Positions 11,727-12,760 of a stretch of 12,760 nucleotides of DNA are shown one piece after another. Source of the DNA: Methanobacteriota archaeon (GTDB taxonomy: Archaea; Thermoplasmatota; Thermoplasmata; RBG-16-68-12); assembly GCA_005879045.1 (NCBI GenBank), contig VBLV01000050.1, positions 1 through 12,760 on the forward strand, in the 5' to 3' direction. Position 1 is the stretch's first letter; the number at the start of each line of letters is the position of its first letter. The notes beneath the pieces are model-generated. The model saw nothing but the letters and a program-made list of their open reading frames with translations. It was not told where the DNA came from and ran no database searches. Both the position numbers and the translations under genes were made by a program.

Positions 11727-12760
11727 ATGATTTCTCCGGCGGAGATGCGCGTCCTCGATCGGAACGCCCAATACTTCGGCCTCTCGATCTTGGAACTGAT
11801 GGAGAACGCCGGGAAAGCCGTGGCCGACGTCGCGCGGTCCGAATTCGGCGCAGCGGGAAAGAATGTCCTCGTCCTGTGCGGCACCGGGAACAACGGCGGG
11901 GACGGCCTCGTCGCGGCGCGGCACCTCGCGAACGAGGCGCGGGTCACGGTCCTCCTCGCCCGGTCTCCCGACCAGTTCGCGACGAAAGAAGCCGAGACGA
12001 ATTTCGAACGGCTGCGAGACGTGCAGATCCTCGCGGGGCTCGATAAGAGCGAGGAAGCGATTGCCGGCGCAGACCTGCTCATCGACGCGCTCCTGGGAAT
12101 CGGAGCGGAAGGCACAATTCGGGAGCCGTACGGGGCCCTGATCCTTCAGATGAACGCCTCCGGCAAGCCAATTCTCAGCATCGATGTGCCGAGCGGGATT
12201 GGGACCGAGCGTTCGGTGAAGCCGACAGCGACGGTCGCGCTCCACGACGTCAAAGAAGGCATGACCGCGGAGAACTCGGGACGCATCCACACCGCGGACA
12301 TCGGGATTCCCGCGAAGATCGCGACGACGATCGGCCCCGGTGAATTCTTGCTGTACCCCGTCCCCAAGCCGACCAGTCACAAGGGTCAAAACGGCCGACT
12401 GCTCGTGATCGCCGGCGGCCCGTACACGGGCGCTCCCGCGCTCGTCGGATTCGGCGCTCTCGGCGTCGGCGGGGACTTGATCCACATCGCGACCCCGGCG
12501 CTGGCGGCGGCCGTCGTCGCCTCGTACTCGCCCATGTTCATCGTCCATCCGCTCGTCGGCCATCGGCTGCTCCGGGAGGACATCCGGCAAATCGCGGAGT
12601 TGTCGGCTCGCGCGGATGCCGTTGCGATTGGTCCCGGTCTCGGCGATGCATCCGGGACGCACGAGGCCGTGCGGGAAGTCGTGAAGACGCTGTCCCTTCC
12701 GATCGTCGTCGATGCGGACGCGATCCGCGCCGTCGGCGCGGATCCTCGGTGCCTCGCGGG
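11727..12760 (+). CDS. nnr: Bifunctional NAD(P)HX epimerase / ADP-dependent dehydratase (partial)
   Basis: The frame is open for 344 codons to the right edge. The N-terminal YjeF/NnrE domain (about 1-210) epimerises hydrated NAD(P)H: MENAGKAV (25-32), CGTGNNGGDGLVAARHL (51-67), DALLGIGAEG (120-129) and SIDVPSGIG (151-159). The C-terminal NnrD domain, a ribokinase-like ADP-dependent dehydratase, starts at about 215: SHKGQNGRLLVIAGGPYTGAP (217-237), AIGPGLGD (300-307) and IVVDADAI (326-333). The window ends before the GTGD active-site region. ATG 11727 (MISPAEMRVLDRNA) matches the family start; an ATG at 11716 is out of frame and stops after four codons. The role is repair of damaged nicotinamide cofactors in the cytoplasm. 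The gene is divergent from the CaCA exchanger. Confidence 0.94.
   Translation, partial: MISPAEMRVLDRNAQYFGLSILELMENAGKAVADVARSEFGAAGKNVLVLCGTGNNGGDGLVAARHLANEARVTVLLARSPDQFATKEAETNFERLRDVQILAGLDKSEEAIAGADLLIDALLGIGAEGTIREPYGALILQMNASGKPILSIDVPSGIGTERSVKPTATVALHDVKEGMTAENSGRIHTADIGIPAKIATTIGPGEFLLYPVPKPTSHKGQNGRLLVIAGGPYTGAPALVGFGALGVGGDLIHIATPALAAAVVASYSPMFIVHPLVGHRLLREDIRQIAELSARADAVAIGPGLGDASGTHEAVREVVKTLSLPIVVDADAIRAVGADPRCLA

Noticed and set aside
11679..12662. 327-codon open frame on minus, opposite the NAD(P)HX repair gene
   Set aside because: The plus strand encodes both YjeF/NnrE and NnrD motifs; the minus product has no recognisable domain.

Overview
The window reads as GC-rich archaeal chromosome. 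The evidence is a Nop5 C/D-box RNP core protein, an aIF5A with the hypusine-site loop, an archaemetzincin, an archaeal-type RtcB, a tRNA gene without an encoded CCA, and TATA-like boxes about 26-40 bp before most first genes, usually with very short or no leaders. Haem-copper oxidase subunits III and IV point to an aerobic respirer. A high-GC member of the Thermoplasmatota or a related euryarchaeal lineage is my best guess, but the lineage is inference.

Layout. (1) 1-60 holds the first 20 codons of an unidentified minus-strand gene, divergent from the oxidase genes. 61-337 is mostly non-coding with one possible 39-aa ORF. (2) 338-1485 is an oxidase subunit III-IV pair. (3) 1533-1605 is tRNA-Val(CAC) on the minus strand with its own TATA box. 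(4) 1724-3569 on plus carries a conserved-looking hypothetical gene, two small tandem coiled-coil genes that look like paralogues, and mtnA, whose N-terminal segment is out of frame with the rest. (5) 3611-6020 carries nop5, aif5a and an agmatinase-family ureohydrolase, each with its own TATA-like box. (6) A 311-bp C-rich gap precedes rtcB, which overlaps an archaemetzincin gene by 4 bp. (7) A minus-strand methyltransferase converges on the archaemetzincin gene (26-bp overlap) and diverges from a thiamine-binding (MTH1187/YkoF-type) gene. (8) A minus-strand operon encodes a CaCA cation exchanger followed by an MFS transporter; the MFS 3' end overlaps the thiamine-binding gene by 11 bp. (9) A bifunctional NAD(P)HX epimerase/dehydratase gene is divergent from the exchanger and runs off the right edge.

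How the genes fit together. Most are single-function housekeeping genes: RNA modification and repair (nop5, rtcB), translation (aif5a, tRNA-Val), metabolite repair (nnrE/D), transport and respiration. One link stands out. The ureohydrolase makes polyamine precursors, aIF5A is modified using a polyamine or agmatine, and MtnA recycles the methylthioribose by-product of aminopropyl transfer. I found no CRISPR array, insertion sequence, phage gene or long repeat. The most unusual items are the broken mtnA frame, the tandem coiled-coil pair, the altered second zinc site of the archaemetzincin and the C-rich gap before rtcB. No clearly new multi-gene system is visible.
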